Of a DNA stretch of 64,000 nt, positions 38,955 to 46,935 are shown in pieces; positions within the stretch are counted from its first letter, which is position 1, and each line of letters starts with the position of its first letter. Below the pieces are notes generated by a model. It saw nothing but the letters and a program-made list of their open reading frames with translations, made no database searches and was not told the DNA's origin. Origin of the DNA: Geomonas sp. Red32 (lineage in GTDB: Bacteria; Desulfobacterota; Desulfuromonadia; Geobacterales; Geobacteraceae). The stretch lies in NCBI RefSeq assembly GCF_023652955.1, contig NZ_JAKLOY010000003.1, forward strand, positions 1-64,000, in the 5' to 3' direction. The translations under genes and the position numbers were made by a program.

Positions 38955-38971
38955 TTAAACCTCCGTTAAAG
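38939..38971. repeat. 11-bp-phased TTTAAA array, three units (remnant copy)
   Basis: TTTAAA at 38943, TTTAAA at 38954 and GTTAAA at 38965, exactly 11 bp apart, the counterpart of 1600-1632. The middle unit differs from the first copy in sequence (ATCA for ATGT) yet the core and phasing are kept, which argues for selection on the pattern. Confidence 0.6.
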
Positions 38972-39008
38972 GTACGTGAAATTGAACTGTATGTGCGCCG
39001 GTGCAAGG
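38966..39008 (-). pseudogene. 3' remnant of the gp48 (DUF2313) gene
   Basis: The last dozen codons of the baseplate gene (…AHIQFNFTYL-stop) remain, matching 1627-1669. Upstream the sequence becomes unrelated. This is the breakpoint of the phage segment and shows the remnant lost all genes toward its repressor end. Confidence 0.8.
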
Positions 39009-39280
39009 GGGCGTGGCAAGTGCTGCGCTCCTTTTTCTTTCCAAGGCATCTCAATTTCTGAAGCGAAGGGGGGAAGATGACAGTCTACCGAAGGAGCAAA
39101 AACGGCGTGGGAGCACGGGGGGGCGACGTAGGTAACTTATGTAACATATTAATGTTATCGGCGACTTTCTCTAGAGGAAGCAGGCCTCCTCAACCTTGCT
39201 TGGATATTCTCGGATTGATCCACCATGCGATGGGGCGTGGCATTGAAGGGCGAGACATCTTCTGATTCGAGTGGGCCCTC

Positions 39281-39308
39281 CGAGGGGTCAGATCTTGAAT
39301 ACGCCCTG
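39281..39308. repeat. 28-bp direct repeat, copy 1
   Basis: Begins CGAGGGGTCAGATCTTGAAT and matches 40163-40190 at 27 of 28 positions in the same orientation. The pair encloses about 0.85 kb containing the broken gene and the small membrane gene. It may mark a small mobile or repetitive element. Confidence 0.7.
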
Positions 39309-39403
39309 GAAGCTTCAAGGGGTCGCGTCTGTATTTTTTACAATTTTTCCTTCTGTTTACCAGGATTTCTACCGAAGAGACCGAAAGATACTGCGAAGAG
39401 CTT

Positions 39404-39800
39404 ATGAAAAAGCTCCATGGCATGTTTCCGGATGCTGAGATCACCATTCGCCTCCGTAACCACCTGGAGAAACCGATCATTTGTGTCGGGGCGACCGGGG
39501 ACTATCGTGAACCCGAAAAGGAAATCCAATCCCTTATCGGCACCTTCAAAGAAGCTTATTTTTCTCAAGAGGCATTCGATGCCAGGAGTAAGCGTTTACT
39601 GAAGAATAGCCTCCTTCGTGAATGGCCGTCTCTCGAAGACAGTAAAGAAGGATAGGATCCTCAATTTCTGTAGCAAGAAGGTTGAAGACTCAACGATCTC
39701 CTACGAAGCCGGCCATTGGTATGCCTCGATATCCGGGGATATCGAGGCTGATGAAAAAATCCACGAACTGATCGGGGGACCTATCGGTTCAAACATTTGA
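39404..39800 (+). pseudogene. Frameshifted gene of unknown function
   Basis: Two overlapping frames look like one broken gene. The first (39404-39655, …MFPDAEITIRLRNHLEKPII…EWPSLEDSKEG) ends with a stop. The second frame continues DRILNFCSKKVEDSTISYEA and GHWYASISGDIEADEKIHEL up to 39800. A single-base shift near 39640 would join them into about 130 residues. The sense reading also extends upstream of the ATG without an obvious start (RISTEETERYCEEL), so the N-terminus may be missing too. No family recognised. Confidence 0.45.
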
Positions 39801-39810
39801 GGTGGAATTT

Positions 39811-40098
39811 ATGGCAGTTTTATATGCAGGCTTGTTGCTTCTCGGTTTTGCCGCTGTCGTTAGCCTTTGCTTCGTTATACGTTCTTGGAACCGATCACCG
39901 GTAGAGCCGGAGGATCTGCTGACAAAGTTCCAGAGGGAATCCGCTGAGAAGGCCGAAAAGGAGGCGAGGATGGTGAAATCGCTGGAGGAATTGCGCGAAT
40001 ACAATCATCAATGTGGGAAAACTCCTCAGCGGGAGCCGATTTTGCTAATGGACGACCCTATTGACCCAACGAAGCCATACATGTTCAATGATGATTAG
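39811..40098 (+). CDS. Small membrane protein, 95 aa, unknown
   Basis: Starts MAVLYAGLLLLGFAAVVSLC (ATG at 39811, GAGGTGG upstream), with one membrane helix and a basic stop-transfer (VIRSWNR), then a charged helix (EKAEKEARMVKSLEELREYN) and a Pro-rich acidic tail. It directly follows the broken gene. The two together resemble a small effector/immunity or accessory pair, but nothing firm can be said. It lies between the two copies of the 28-bp repeat. Confidence 0.5.
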   Translation: MAVLYAGLLLLGFAAVVSLCFVIRSWNRSPVEPEDLLTKFQRESAEKAEKEARMVKSLEELREYNHQCGKTPQREPILLMDDPIDPTKPYMFNDD

Positions 40099-40162
40099 AG
40101 GTCTTGTTCTCCAAATTGTTCTTTCGTTCCATAAACGGGCTATTCGAGTATTCGAGAGTATT

Positions 40163-40190
40163 CGAGGGGTCAGATCTGGAATACGCCCTG
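40163..40190. repeat. 28-bp direct repeat, copy 2
   Basis: Same motif as 39281-39308 with one base changed (TCTGGA for TCTTGA). Just before it TATTCGAG is repeated three times with small variations. Together they bound the 0.85-kb segment. Confidence 0.7.
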
Positions 40191-40283
40191 TAAGTTAAGA
40201 ATCCGACAGGATTATTGACCGAATGCCGGAAAGTGGGAAGGCGTGCTCTAGGATGACATGCCCCCGTTGTCCCTCCCCACTCT

Positions 40284-41291
40284 TCATATCTCGATACAGA
40301 TTTTCCCAAAATGTATGCCGCTCTCCTGGTAACGGAAGGCCTCGGCCAAGTCTTGTAACGGAAAGCTTTTGTCGATAACGGGCTTCATGGCGTTGGCATC
40401 CAGTGCCCGGATCATTTCTATCTGCTGGTGGCGGCTTCCGACTTGCATTCCCTGAAGCCTGATGTGCCTTGCCAGTAGCGCAACGGTCGGAATGGGACCG
40501 GAGAAACCGGTCAGGACACCGATGAGCTCGATATGCCCTCCGATGCGGCATGACTTGATCGACTGGGGCAATGTGTCCGGTCCTCCCACCTCGATGACAT
40601 GATCGACACCACGGCCCTCAGTTAATTCCATAACCCGGTCCGCCCAGTTCGGATACTGCCGATAGTTGATGGTACAGTCGGCACCGAGAGCTTGTGCACG
40701 AGCGAGCTTTTCATCCGATGAGGATGTGACGATCACCGATGCGCCCATCATTTTCGCAAACTGCAGAGCGAATATTGAGACCCCGCCTGTCCCCAACACT
40801 AATACCGTCTCACCCGCCTTCAAATGACCATCACTGACTAATGCGCGCCAGGCCGTAAGCCCCGCTGTGGTCAATGTCGCCGATTCGGAATGACTGTACC
40901 CCTTCGGTGCATGGGTGAACCAGCTCGCAGGCTGCACCACTCTCTCCTGCGCATAACCATCCGCGGTATCGCCTGGAACTATGGCAAGCGCGGAGGATGT
41001 GACTTCGCCATTTTGCCAGTTGGGAAAAAAGCAGGAGACGACGTGATCGCCGACGGCAAACTCGCTGACACCTGCCCCGATCCTTTCTACGATTCCCGCT
41101 CCGTCGCTTAGAGGAATGAGTCCGTCTGTGGTCGCGATCTTCCCCAGCGCAACCATATAATCATGATAGTTCAACGAACTTGCGTGCAACCGCACCAGGA
41201 GTTCACCTTCTTGCGGCTCACCCGGGTCGCCCGCTTCGGCAATGGTCAGTCGTTCGAGCCCGCCGGTTCCTGTAAGTCTCACCGCTTTCAT
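40284..41291 (-). CDS. Zinc-independent MDR-family alcohol dehydrogenase / quinone oxidoreductase
   Basis: A 335-residue medium-chain dehydrogenase/reductase. N-terminal GroES-like domain: LLVRLHASSLNYHDYMVALG, with the catalytic-zinc Cys replaced (SSLNYHD instead of CGVCHSD), so a non-zinc, NADPH:quinone oxidoreductase-like enzyme. Rossmann domain: VLVLGTGGVSIFALQFAKMM with GTGGVS, then TSSSDEKLARAQALGAD and GVDHVIEVGGPDTL. C-terminal DANAMKPVIDKSFPLQDLAE is typical. It likely reduces a ketone, enone or quinone using NADPH. It stands alone and is not part of the phage. Confidence 0.85.
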   Translation of the reverse strand: MKAVRLTGTGGLERLTIAEAGDPGEPQEGELLVRLHASSLNYHDYMVALGKIATTDGLIPLSDGAGIVERIGAGVSEFAVGDHVVSCFFPNWQNGEVTSSALAIVPGDTADGYAQERVVQPASWFTHAPKGYSHSESATLTTAGLTAWRALVSDGHLKAGETVLVLGTGGVSIFALQFAKMMGASVIVTSSSDEKLARAQALGADCTINYRQYPNWADRVMELTEGRGVDHVIEVGGPDTLPQSIKSCRIGGHIELIGVLTGFSGPIPTVALLARHIRLQGMQVGSRHQQIEMIRALDANAMKPVIDKSFPLQDLAEAFRYQESGIHFGKICIEI

Positions 41292-42080
41292 ACGATGTTC
41301 CTCCGACAGAGATGATCTTTAAGGTAATAGTACCTCTCTCTTCTCCGGTGGAGGCCGGAAATGATTTTGCTAAGGGTGGGGGACATCCTGCTTACTATTC
41401 GATATTTGGAGGGGCGCGGCTAAAGTTGGGGCATGCCGGAGGAGCACAGATCGATGTGGTCGGTTCCTGCGTTCCTGCAACAGGTAACGGCCAGAGGGAT
41501 CAGCCGGGGTACCGGGAGGGGGACCGAATATACCTATAGCCCCTGCTCGGGCACCGCCAGCATTTGCCCGATATAAGGTTCATTAGTCAGTTTTGGAGGT
41601 GTTTTTGACTGAAAAAATCGAAAAACGATCCGTTTTCTCCGAAAACTGGTCCGTTTTCTTTGAAAAAGGAATCAAAATTGGGGCAAACCAACAGGCAATT
41701 TGATTTTTTAGCTCCGTTTTTACTCGTTGCGGGACCGATTTCCCCTAATGAGGCCTCAAATGCGGTGGGAAACGGCCGCGTTGGGGCAAAAACGGATCGT
41801 TTTTATGGATTTTTACTCCGTTTTCCCTGAAAACGGTTCATTTTTCTCGGAAAATCATTCGGTAAAGTTCGAAAGCGGTACCGAAAAACGTAAAAGTGTA
41901 CATAAAACGGGCCAAACAGAACATTTTTCTGGAAAAAGCTGGTCCATCCGAAGGGGGAAGGTCCGGAATACGCACGAAATGAGCACCCCGGCCCTAAAAT
42001 CATCCTTTTTTGCCCCAAAAGTTAAATTTTCCGAGAGGGGGCAGCTCTGGAAAGGGGAATGGCGGAGGTACAGGACCAGG
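41292..42080. other. Intergenic region with AT-rich repeats (no gene)
   Basis: A 789-bp gap without a convincing gene. From about 41600 to 42020 it holds repeated CCGTTTTC…GAAAAC blocks: a 38-bp imperfect direct repeat (41631-41669 and 41819-41857), a 16-bp inverted pair (AAAAACGATCCGTTTT at 41621-41636; its complement at 41789-41804), and TTGGGGCAAA at 41680/41782 with an inverted copy near 42010. The open frames through it look non-coding. Confidence 0.6.
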
Positions 42081-43520
42081 TCAATAGGCGTCGGCGCTGG
42101 CGATCAGCGCTTGGGCATCCATGTTTGCTATGCCGCTCCAGTAGATCGGCCAGTTGGTGTTGGTGATCGGGTTGACGAGGGTGTCGCTTCCCGAGGCCGG
42201 TGTATTGTGGCCGGAGTAATAGTAACCCCGGTACAGCGCCTGGTTCGAACTGTTCGTTACCAGCGTGGGGGTGAGCTTTGCGAGGGAGGCACCAAGGTCC
42301 CCCTGCAGGGAATACGCGGCCGCAAAGGTGTAGTACGGGGAGAACTTCGAAGAGGTGGCGGCCAGGTCGCAGTTGAAGGTGCTGTAGTCGGTCGGCCTGA
42401 GGGTGCGCCCGGATATGGCGAGTACCTTGAAGCCCGGGTTGTTGCCGAAGTACGGGGCGATGGACGGGGTTATTTCGACGGTGTCGGATGAGGGAAGTAC
42501 CCGGTACTCGTCCATGTGGGTATGGCCCGCCAGGGTCAGGGATACCAGCCCCGGGTAGTTGGCAATGATGGCGAGGAATCTTGCCTGGTACCCGGCCACC
42601 CACATCATGGTGGCCGTGGAAGGATGGCCGTTGGCGTCGAGGTTGGCCGGTTGCGCGGTACTGCCGAGATCGGCGCCCGGCGGGGCGTGCATCAAGAGCC
42701 ACACCTTTTTGCCGGCGACCGTGGCGGCGGCCAACCTCGCATCGAGCCAGTCGAGTTGCGCGGCCACCGCGCTGTCGTTGGCCCCCGGAGTGGGGGCCAC
42801 CAGCGGAGAGAAAATGATGGTGTTCATCCCGATCACCATCAGGCCGGTACCGGCCGGTTCCACGGAATAGTATCCGCCGTTTTGGAAGGTGGCGAGAAAT
42901 TGCTGGCGGTCGCCGGTGCCGTTGAGCATGGCCGTGTAGAAGAGATCCCCGGTATTGGAGAGAAAGGCGCTGTCCGGGCCGTATCCCGTGTAGGAGTCTC
43001 CGTTGCCGACGGCGAAAAAGACCGGCCTATCCCCGACCGCTTCCCGTACCTTGTTCATGGAAAAGGCTACCGCCTTGTTGGTAAATGCCTGCATGGCGGC
43101 GGTATCGGTGGCGTCGCGGGGGGCTGTGGTGCCGTGCTGGAAGTAGTAGAACATCTGCGGGAGACCGTGCCCGAGGATGTCGCCGGTGAATATCACGAAC
43201 GGGCTCGTTCCCAGCCGCTCCCCGATACCTTCCAGTGCCAGCTCGAGGAGGGGATAGTTGCTATCCTTCCCCCAGGCCGAAGGGGCGGTCACTGCCGACG
43301 TCTTGAAAACCGCATCCCAGCCGGACGCGTCGGCCGCGACCAGCGCCTGGAAAAGCGACGGGTCGTACAACGGATTGAAGTGAACGTCCGAGAAGACCAC
43401 TACCTGGTAGTCGCCGCTGGGAGAGCTGCCGCTACAACCGCTGTTCAAGGCACCGAGGTAGATCCCTGCGATCGTCCCCGCCGAATACTTCACAAAAGTC
43501 CGTCTGCTAATCCCCGTCAT
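42081..43520 (-). CDS. Exported Tat-type metallophosphoesterase lipoprotein
   Basis: A 479-residue calcineurin-like phosphoesterase. Tat signal: SRRTFVKYSAGTIAGIYLGA, then lipobox LNSGC at about residue 28. Metal-binding motifs in order: VVVFSDVHFNPL (DxH), FVIFTGDILGHG (GD), FFAVGNGDSYTG (GNxD), KVWLLMHAPPGA (H) and LAGHTHMDEYR (GHxH). It should act as an envelope-anchored phosphomonoesterase or sphingomyelinase-like hydrolase. The start at 43520 is preceded by GGAGAG. It lies 61 bases behind the phosphoesterase gene at 43582, in an apparent two-gene operon. Confidence 0.85.
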   Translation of the reverse strand: MTGISRRTFVKYSAGTIAGIYLGALNSGCSGSSPSGDYQVVVFSDVHFNPLYDPSLFQALVAADASGWDAVFKTSAVTAPSAWGKDSNYPLLELALEGIGERLGTSPFVIFTGDILGHGLPQMFYYFQHGTTAPRDATDTAAMQAFTNKAVAFSMNKVREAVGDRPVFFAVGNGDSYTGYGPDSAFLSNTGDLFYTAMLNGTGDRQQFLATFQNGGYYSVEPAGTGLMVIGMNTIIFSPLVAPTPGANDSAVAAQLDWLDARLAAATVAGKKVWLLMHAPPGADLGSTAQPANLDANGHPSTATMMWVAGYQARFLAIIANYPGLVSLTLAGHTHMDEYRVLPSSDTVEITPSIAPYFGNNPGFKVLAISGRTLRPTDYSTFNCDLAATSSKFSPYYTFAAAYSLQGDLGASLAKLTPTLVTNSSNQALYRGYYYSGHNTPASGSDTLVNPITNTNWPIYWSGIANMDAQALIASADAY

Positions 43521-43581
43521 AAAACTCTCTCCTGGAATCCTGGTCGTCTGCCGAACGCTTCCGTCTCCTGCCACCCCTTTG

Positions 43582-46512
43582 CTACTTCATGGCCACGCGG
43601 TAGCGGGAGAGGAGCTCCTTGCGGTTTTTGCGCAGGTCCTTCCCGGTCGGGCCTGCCGGATACGGCTTGCCCGCCATCAATCCCTTCCACAGGATCCGGT
43701 TGTAGCGCGCGAAATTGAATTTGTCCTCCGACGAGAAATCCATTCCCCTGGTGGCTTTGGCCCAGTACTTCGCATCGTGGGCCGGTCTCGGCACCCGCGC
43801 GATGCTTGCGACCGAGGGGTTGGCGAAGGGGGGCAGGGTGGTCCCGGAGAGGATCGCCGCCGGTTTGGAGGTGAAGCTCCAGGGGGCCGCGGTAGTGGTA
43901 AAGCAGTCGGTCATCGGCCGGGCCAGGGCGTCGTTCAGGTTCATCGGCGAAAGCCCCAGGACCTCCTCGATGGTCCGCAGGAAGTTCACCGTGTTGTACT
44001 GGGAGGAAACGAGCGCTCCCTGCTTCACGAATGCTCCGGCCACGAAGGCGATGCTGCGGTGGGAATCGACGTGGTCGCCGCCATCCTGGGAGTCGTCTTC
44101 GATGACGAAGATCAGCGTGTTGTCCTTGTACTTGGGACTCTTGGAAATCTTTTCCACCAGGAGGCCGACCGCGTAGTCGTTATCGGCCTGCTGTATCTCC
44201 GGGGTGTTGACGCCGTCAATCGCGGTGGCGAAGTTGCCGGTGTGGTCGTGCATGAAGCGGACAAGGCTAAGGGCCGGAAGATCTCCGGAGTTTTCGTAGC
44301 CGTCGAATTCCCGCTCCCACTCCTTGAACCGGTAGTAGTCGGGGAACGAGTTGTCGAAGCCGCGGAAATAGATGTCGGTGTACGGGGCCAGTGCGGCACT
44401 GGCGGGATAGGCGACCTGGACTCCGGCGGTGGCGGGATCTTTCACGAGATCGATGCCGCCGGCGGCCAGCGGGATGTTGTAGCGGGTGGTATCCAGGAAG
44501 AAGCCGTAGTTGCGGACGGTGAGTCCCCGGCGCAGCGCCGCATCCCAGAGGTACCCCTTGTTGACTTCGTTGCCCGGCCCGTCGGGAGCCGCCACGTCGG
44601 TCTGTCCCGGCAGGAGATCGTCGTCGTCCGGCGTGAGGGGATTGGCCGCCTTGCGCTGGGCAAGGGTCGGGTAGGCTACGTTCACGCTCCGGTTGGCTCC
44701 CTCGGTATCCAGGCTGAGCCCTCGGCCGGCATAGGCGACCGGGTACTGGTGCTCGACCACGTCCGGCGCCCGTGCCGACGTGGTCCAGGCCCAGCCGTCG
44801 TTGCTCACTTCGGCGCTGTCGTAGAAGTTGTCGAGGGTGACGAAGGTGCGGGCCAGGGCGTGCTGGTTGGGGGTGTACGCTTCTCCGAATTCCGTGAGGG
44901 CGGGATCCCCGTTCCCTTTTTCAAGGTCCCCGAGGACCTGGTCGTAGGTGCGGTTTTCCTTGATGATGAAGATTACGTGCTTGATGTTGGCCTTTAAAGC
45001 GCTCATGACCTCGAGGTCGCGTGCGCCGTCGGCATAGGAGAAGCGGTTGTTGGAGACGACCTGCGCGGTGAGGCTCTGCAGTTGTGCGGTGGCGGGAAGC
45101 GGGATGCTCTGGAGCCCGGCCTTGGTCAACTGGGGATTGTAATGGTTGGTGAGGAAACCGTTGGGGCGCGAGGGGGGGCCGTAACTGTAGCGGAAATCGG
45201 GATTGGGGCCGGTGGCCGATTTCCCGTTGACCACGTACAGCCAGCTGCCGTCCGCGCTGATGCTCGTCGAGTTAGGATACCACCCGGTGGGGATGAGCCC
45301 GGACACCTGGCCGTTCGTGCCGGTGTCGTTGAGATCCACCACCGCGACGCTGTTCAGGTTCCCGTTGGTGACGAAGAGCCGTTTCCCGTCGGGGGAGAGG
45401 GTGACGCTGTTGGAGTTTGCCCCCCTGAGGGAGGAAAGCGACGCGGGCAAGGCCGACGCCGGTGCGATGACCGGTATGGTCCCCACTACCGTGTTGTCGC
45501 TGGTACGGACGATATCGACGGTATCGGACTGGTCTTCCACCACGTACAGAAGCGATTGGTCCTTGTTGAGCGTCATCTTGTTCGGCTGCCCCACGACCTT
45601 GATCCTTCCGGTCACGGACGGGGTGCCGTTCAGGTTGACCACGACGACCTCGCGGTCGCGGATGCTCGAAACGTAGGCGGTTGCCGTCCCGCCGGCCTCG
45701 GTTCCCTTGACGGCTACCCAGAACGGATATTCGCCCCCCGCTACCCCCGCGGTCCCGCCGCTTTTGCCCGGGCGGAGATCCAGTTCCCCGGCCGCGGCCC
45801 AGCTGTTCAGTCCCCCCCTGAAGACGGAGACCGAATCGTTATAATAATTGGCCACCACCAGCGTCTTGCCGTCGCTGGAAATCGCCACCCCCGCGGCGCA
45901 CGCTTTCACCCCGATCTGGAGATTGATGGAGCCGTTGCCGAAGTTGGCGCTCCAGGGGAGGCCGTTCCCCGTGTTGTTGTGGCCCAGGGCAAGCGGTGTC
46001 GTTACCTCTCCCCAGGTCCCGACGGGGTTCCTGGTAAAGACGTGGACGTTGTCGCTCACCCCGCCGCTCACGTAGAACGCGCTGCCGGTGGGATCGAAGA
46101 CGATGCCGTGGTAGGTGTTGGGCACCATCATGACCTGGGTCTTCACGGGAGTCTTGGAAGAGATGTCGTAGATGAAGACGTACTCGCCGGAGTCCGGCTG
46201 GTACCAGGGATAGGGAGAGCTGGGGGTGGAGCTATAGACGCGGTTGTATCCGCTCGTCAGCACCAGGAGGGTCTTGCCGTCCGGGCTCGTTGCCGTCGAT
46301 ACCGCCTGTCCGGCCAGCCAGTCGGGCTTGTCGAGGAGGCCCGGGTTCAGCATTTCGAACTGGGAGCCCGGGGGAGCCAGCGGGGTGATGTACTGGTTCA
46401 TGTTCGGCAGGAACTGGGCCGTGGCGGCACTGCCACCGCCGCTTCCGTTACATCCGGAGAGAAAAGAGAATACTGCCGCCAGGGTAAGAACCAGCCATGC
46501 ACCGTGTCTCAT
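43582..46512 (-). CDS. Beta-propeller plus phosphoesterase lipoprotein (YncE/alkaline phosphatase-like)
   Basis: A 976-residue exported protein. Lipoprotein signal MRHGAWLVLTLAAVFSFLSG followed by Cys at about residue 21 (SGC). The N-terminal half is a seven-bladed propeller of YVTN/YncE type, with repeats like DGKTLLVLTSGYNRVYSS, DGKTLVVANYYNDSVSVF, DGKRLFVTNGNLNSVAVV. The C-terminal half (from about 545) is the PF04185 phosphoesterase fold: IKHVIFIIKENRTYDQVLGD, TLDNFYDSAEVSNDGW, FVIEDDSQDGGDHVDSHRSI, similar to acid phosphatase/phospholipase C. ATG at 46512 with GGAGG. Probably phosphate scavenging or outer-surface nucleotide/lipid hydrolysis; regulation unknown. Confidence 0.87.
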   Translation of the reverse strand: MRHGAWLVLTLAAVFSFLSGCNGSGGGSAATAQFLPNMNQYITPLAPPGSQFEMLNPGLLDKPDWLAGQAVSTATSPDGKTLLVLTSGYNRVYSSTPSSPYPWYQPDSGEYVFIYDISSKTPVKTQVMMVPNTYHGIVFDPTGSAFYVSGGVSDNVHVFTRNPVGTWGEVTTPLALGHNNTGNGLPWSANFGNGSINLQIGVKACAAGVAISSDGKTLVVANYYNDSVSVFRGGLNSWAAAGELDLRPGKSGGTAGVAGGEYPFWVAVKGTEAGGTATAYVSSIRDREVVVVNLNGTPSVTGRIKVVGQPNKMTLNKDQSLLYVVEDQSDTVDIVRTSDNTVVGTIPVIAPASALPASLSSLRGANSNSVTLSPDGKRLFVTNGNLNSVAVVDLNDTGTNGQVSGLIPTGWYPNSTSISADGSWLYVVNGKSATGPNPDFRYSYGPPSRPNGFLTNHYNPQLTKAGLQSIPLPATAQLQSLTAQVVSNNRFSYADGARDLEVMSALKANIKHVIFIIKENRTYDQVLGDLEKGNGDPALTEFGEAYTPNQHALARTFVTLDNFYDSAEVSNDGWAWTTSARAPDVVEHQYPVAYAGRGLSLDTEGANRSVNVAYPTLAQRKAANPLTPDDDDLLPGQTDVAAPDGPGNEVNKGYLWDAALRRGLTVRNYGFFLDTTRYNIPLAAGGIDLVKDPATAGVQVAYPASAALAPYTDIYFRGFDNSFPDYYRFKEWEREFDGYENSGDLPALSLVRFMHDHTGNFATAIDGVNTPEIQQADNDYAVGLLVEKISKSPKYKDNTLIFVIEDDSQDGGDHVDSHRSIAFVAGAFVKQGALVSSQYNTVNFLRTIEEVLGLSPMNLNDALARPMTDCFTTTAAPWSFTSKPAAILSGTTLPPFANPSVASIARVPRPAHDAKYWAKATRGMDFSSEDKFNFARYNRILWKGLMAGKPYPAGPTGKDLRKNRKELLSRYRVAMK

Positions 46513-46935
46513 AGATCTCCTCCCTTCGACCACGAGGGCCTTTGAATCGCGCATTGTATGCCGGAGACAGGGTGGGCCTCCGTGAGGGTTTCTACTGCCT
46601 ATCGGTCAGGCAAGAAGATATATTTAACGAAAGTTTTACTTCCTGTGATGCCCTCCTTCGTATAAGAAGCCGATGTGCCGGTTGCGGCCAGGGATTGACG
46701 TATCTTGGAAGTTTGGTATCAGCTAAGGTAAAAAAAATCGAGGTAACGGGAGGACATGAGCAAGATGGTAGCGGAGAAATGGTTCTAAACCTTCTCGTGC
46801 CGGGGGCGATAAGGTGAGAGTGTGTTCCGGCTGTTTCATGCCATAGCGGCGGGTAGGAAGAAAGCAAGCCTATCGCCGTCTATGAGCGTTTGCGGAGAAG
46901 TTCAAAGAGGCTTACCTTTGGCAATGGAGATCGAT
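46513..46935. other. Intergenic region, nothing recognised
   Basis: A 423-bp divergent gap between the phosphoesterase gene and the exported protein gene. No RNA gene, repeat or strong promoter was recognised; promoters for both neighbours must lie here. Confidence 0.4.

Larger units (their letters stand above)
37340..39008. repeat. Direct repeat, right copy (tail-fibre end of the remnant)
   Basis: Second copy of 1-1669 at constant offset 37339: identical in its first 714 bases, diverged by scattered substitutions afterwards, ending abruptly at about 39008 in the gp48 gene. The identity gradient suggests recent gene conversion or recombination at the fibre end. Confidence 0.9.

Noticed and set aside
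42022..42702. 226-codon - strand frame overlapping the metallophosphoesterase
   Set aside because: A frame shadow with Arg/His/Pro-rich composition and no start signal.
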